This document shows, piece after piece, positions 63,944-64,000 of a stretch of DNA of 64,000 bases. Source of the stretch: Verrucomicrobiota bacterium (GTDB taxonomy: Bacteria; Verrucomicrobiota; Verrucomicrobiia; Verrucomicrobiales; DEV007). The position numbers and the translations under genes were made by a program. Below the pieces are notes generated by a model. That model searched no databases. It was not told the origin of the DNA and saw only the letters and a program-made list of their open reading frames with translations. The stretch lies in NCBI GenBank assembly GCA_020630975.1, contig JAHDID010000013.1, positions 1-64,000 of the forward strand. The letters run 5' to 3'. Within the stretch, counting starts at the first letter, position 1, and each line of letters starts with the position of its first letter.

Positions 63944-64000
63944 ATGCTACCTCGATCACTCGAGTGCTCCCTCACTCACAATCGCCATCACGATGGCAAA

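Overview
The window looks like a chromosomal segment of a marine-type Verrucomicrobiota bacterium (PVC superphylum, probably near Rubritaleaceae or Verrucomicrobiales). I infer this from the co-occurrence of DUF1552 and DUF1587/1592/1588 'planctomycete' cytochromes, several secreted sulfatases, a ThuA protein, a giant LEPR-XLL surface protein, a BatA plus DUF4175-type pair and a soluble Ser/Thr kinase-TPR receptor. No rRNA, tRNA, CRISPR array, phage or transposase gene was seen.

Layout. 0-8.3 kb: secreted catabolic proteins (beta-propeller, PL1 pectate lyase, ThuA, metallophosphoesterase, DUF1592/DUF1552 pair). 8.3-12 kb: a secreted esterase and a NarL-type two-component system. A shared dyad motif lies in the divergent promoters on both sides of this module. 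12.2-20.6 kb: a 2795-residue surface protein (LEPR-XLL, matrixin-like protease, autotransporter-type beta repeats, VCBS/cadherin-like repeats). 20.7-26.6 kb: VWA/BatA-like and DUF4175-like membrane proteins with overlapping genes. 26.7-35.9 kb: an accessory island bracketed by composite palindromic repeats. 35.9-50.3 kb: a sulfatase-GH10 xylanase fusion, a hybrid histidine kinase, an M48 protease, small hypotheticals, a CPBP protease, a PQQ-propeller protein and an L,D-transpeptidase. 50.5-54.6 kb: MarR regulator, a DUF2017-like protein, cytidine deaminase, Ser/Thr kinase. 54.6-59.7 kb: a phosphorelay cluster (hybrid kinase, REC-HPt protein, and a glycosyltransferase fused to a receiver). 59.9-64 kb: sulfatase-HEAT, a MobA-FdhD fusion and a VTT/TVP38 membrane protein.

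The main discovery is in the island. Two tail-to-tail NACHT (STAND) ATPases each end in a C-type-lectin/FGE-like domain, and their last ~170 bp (coding end plus 3' flank) are almost identical at nucleotide level although the genes are diverged upstream. The differences fall in codons that mostly keep a 3' C (NNC), and the A-free blocks are invariant. This is the signature of variable repeats of a diversity-generating retroelement (DGR). Between the two genes lies a 78-codon remnant matching the C-terminal end of DGR/group-II-like reverse transcriptases. No template repeat or complete RT is visible, so the in-cis retroelement core seems to have been lost and any current diversification would need a remote copy. 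Divergent from the first NACHT gene is a CHAT (caspase-like) protease fused to a DUF900-type alpha/beta hydrolase, a plausible suicide effector. Together this suggests an immune or allorecognition-type conflict system with retro-diversified sensors.

Other notable structure: a 21-bp-spaced tandem motif (ATTGTACCCTATT) at the 3' ends of genes at three loci, an 87-bp palindromic element inserted in frame into a signal-peptide region, and several gene fusions. All function calls come from reading motifs by eye; no database search was run.
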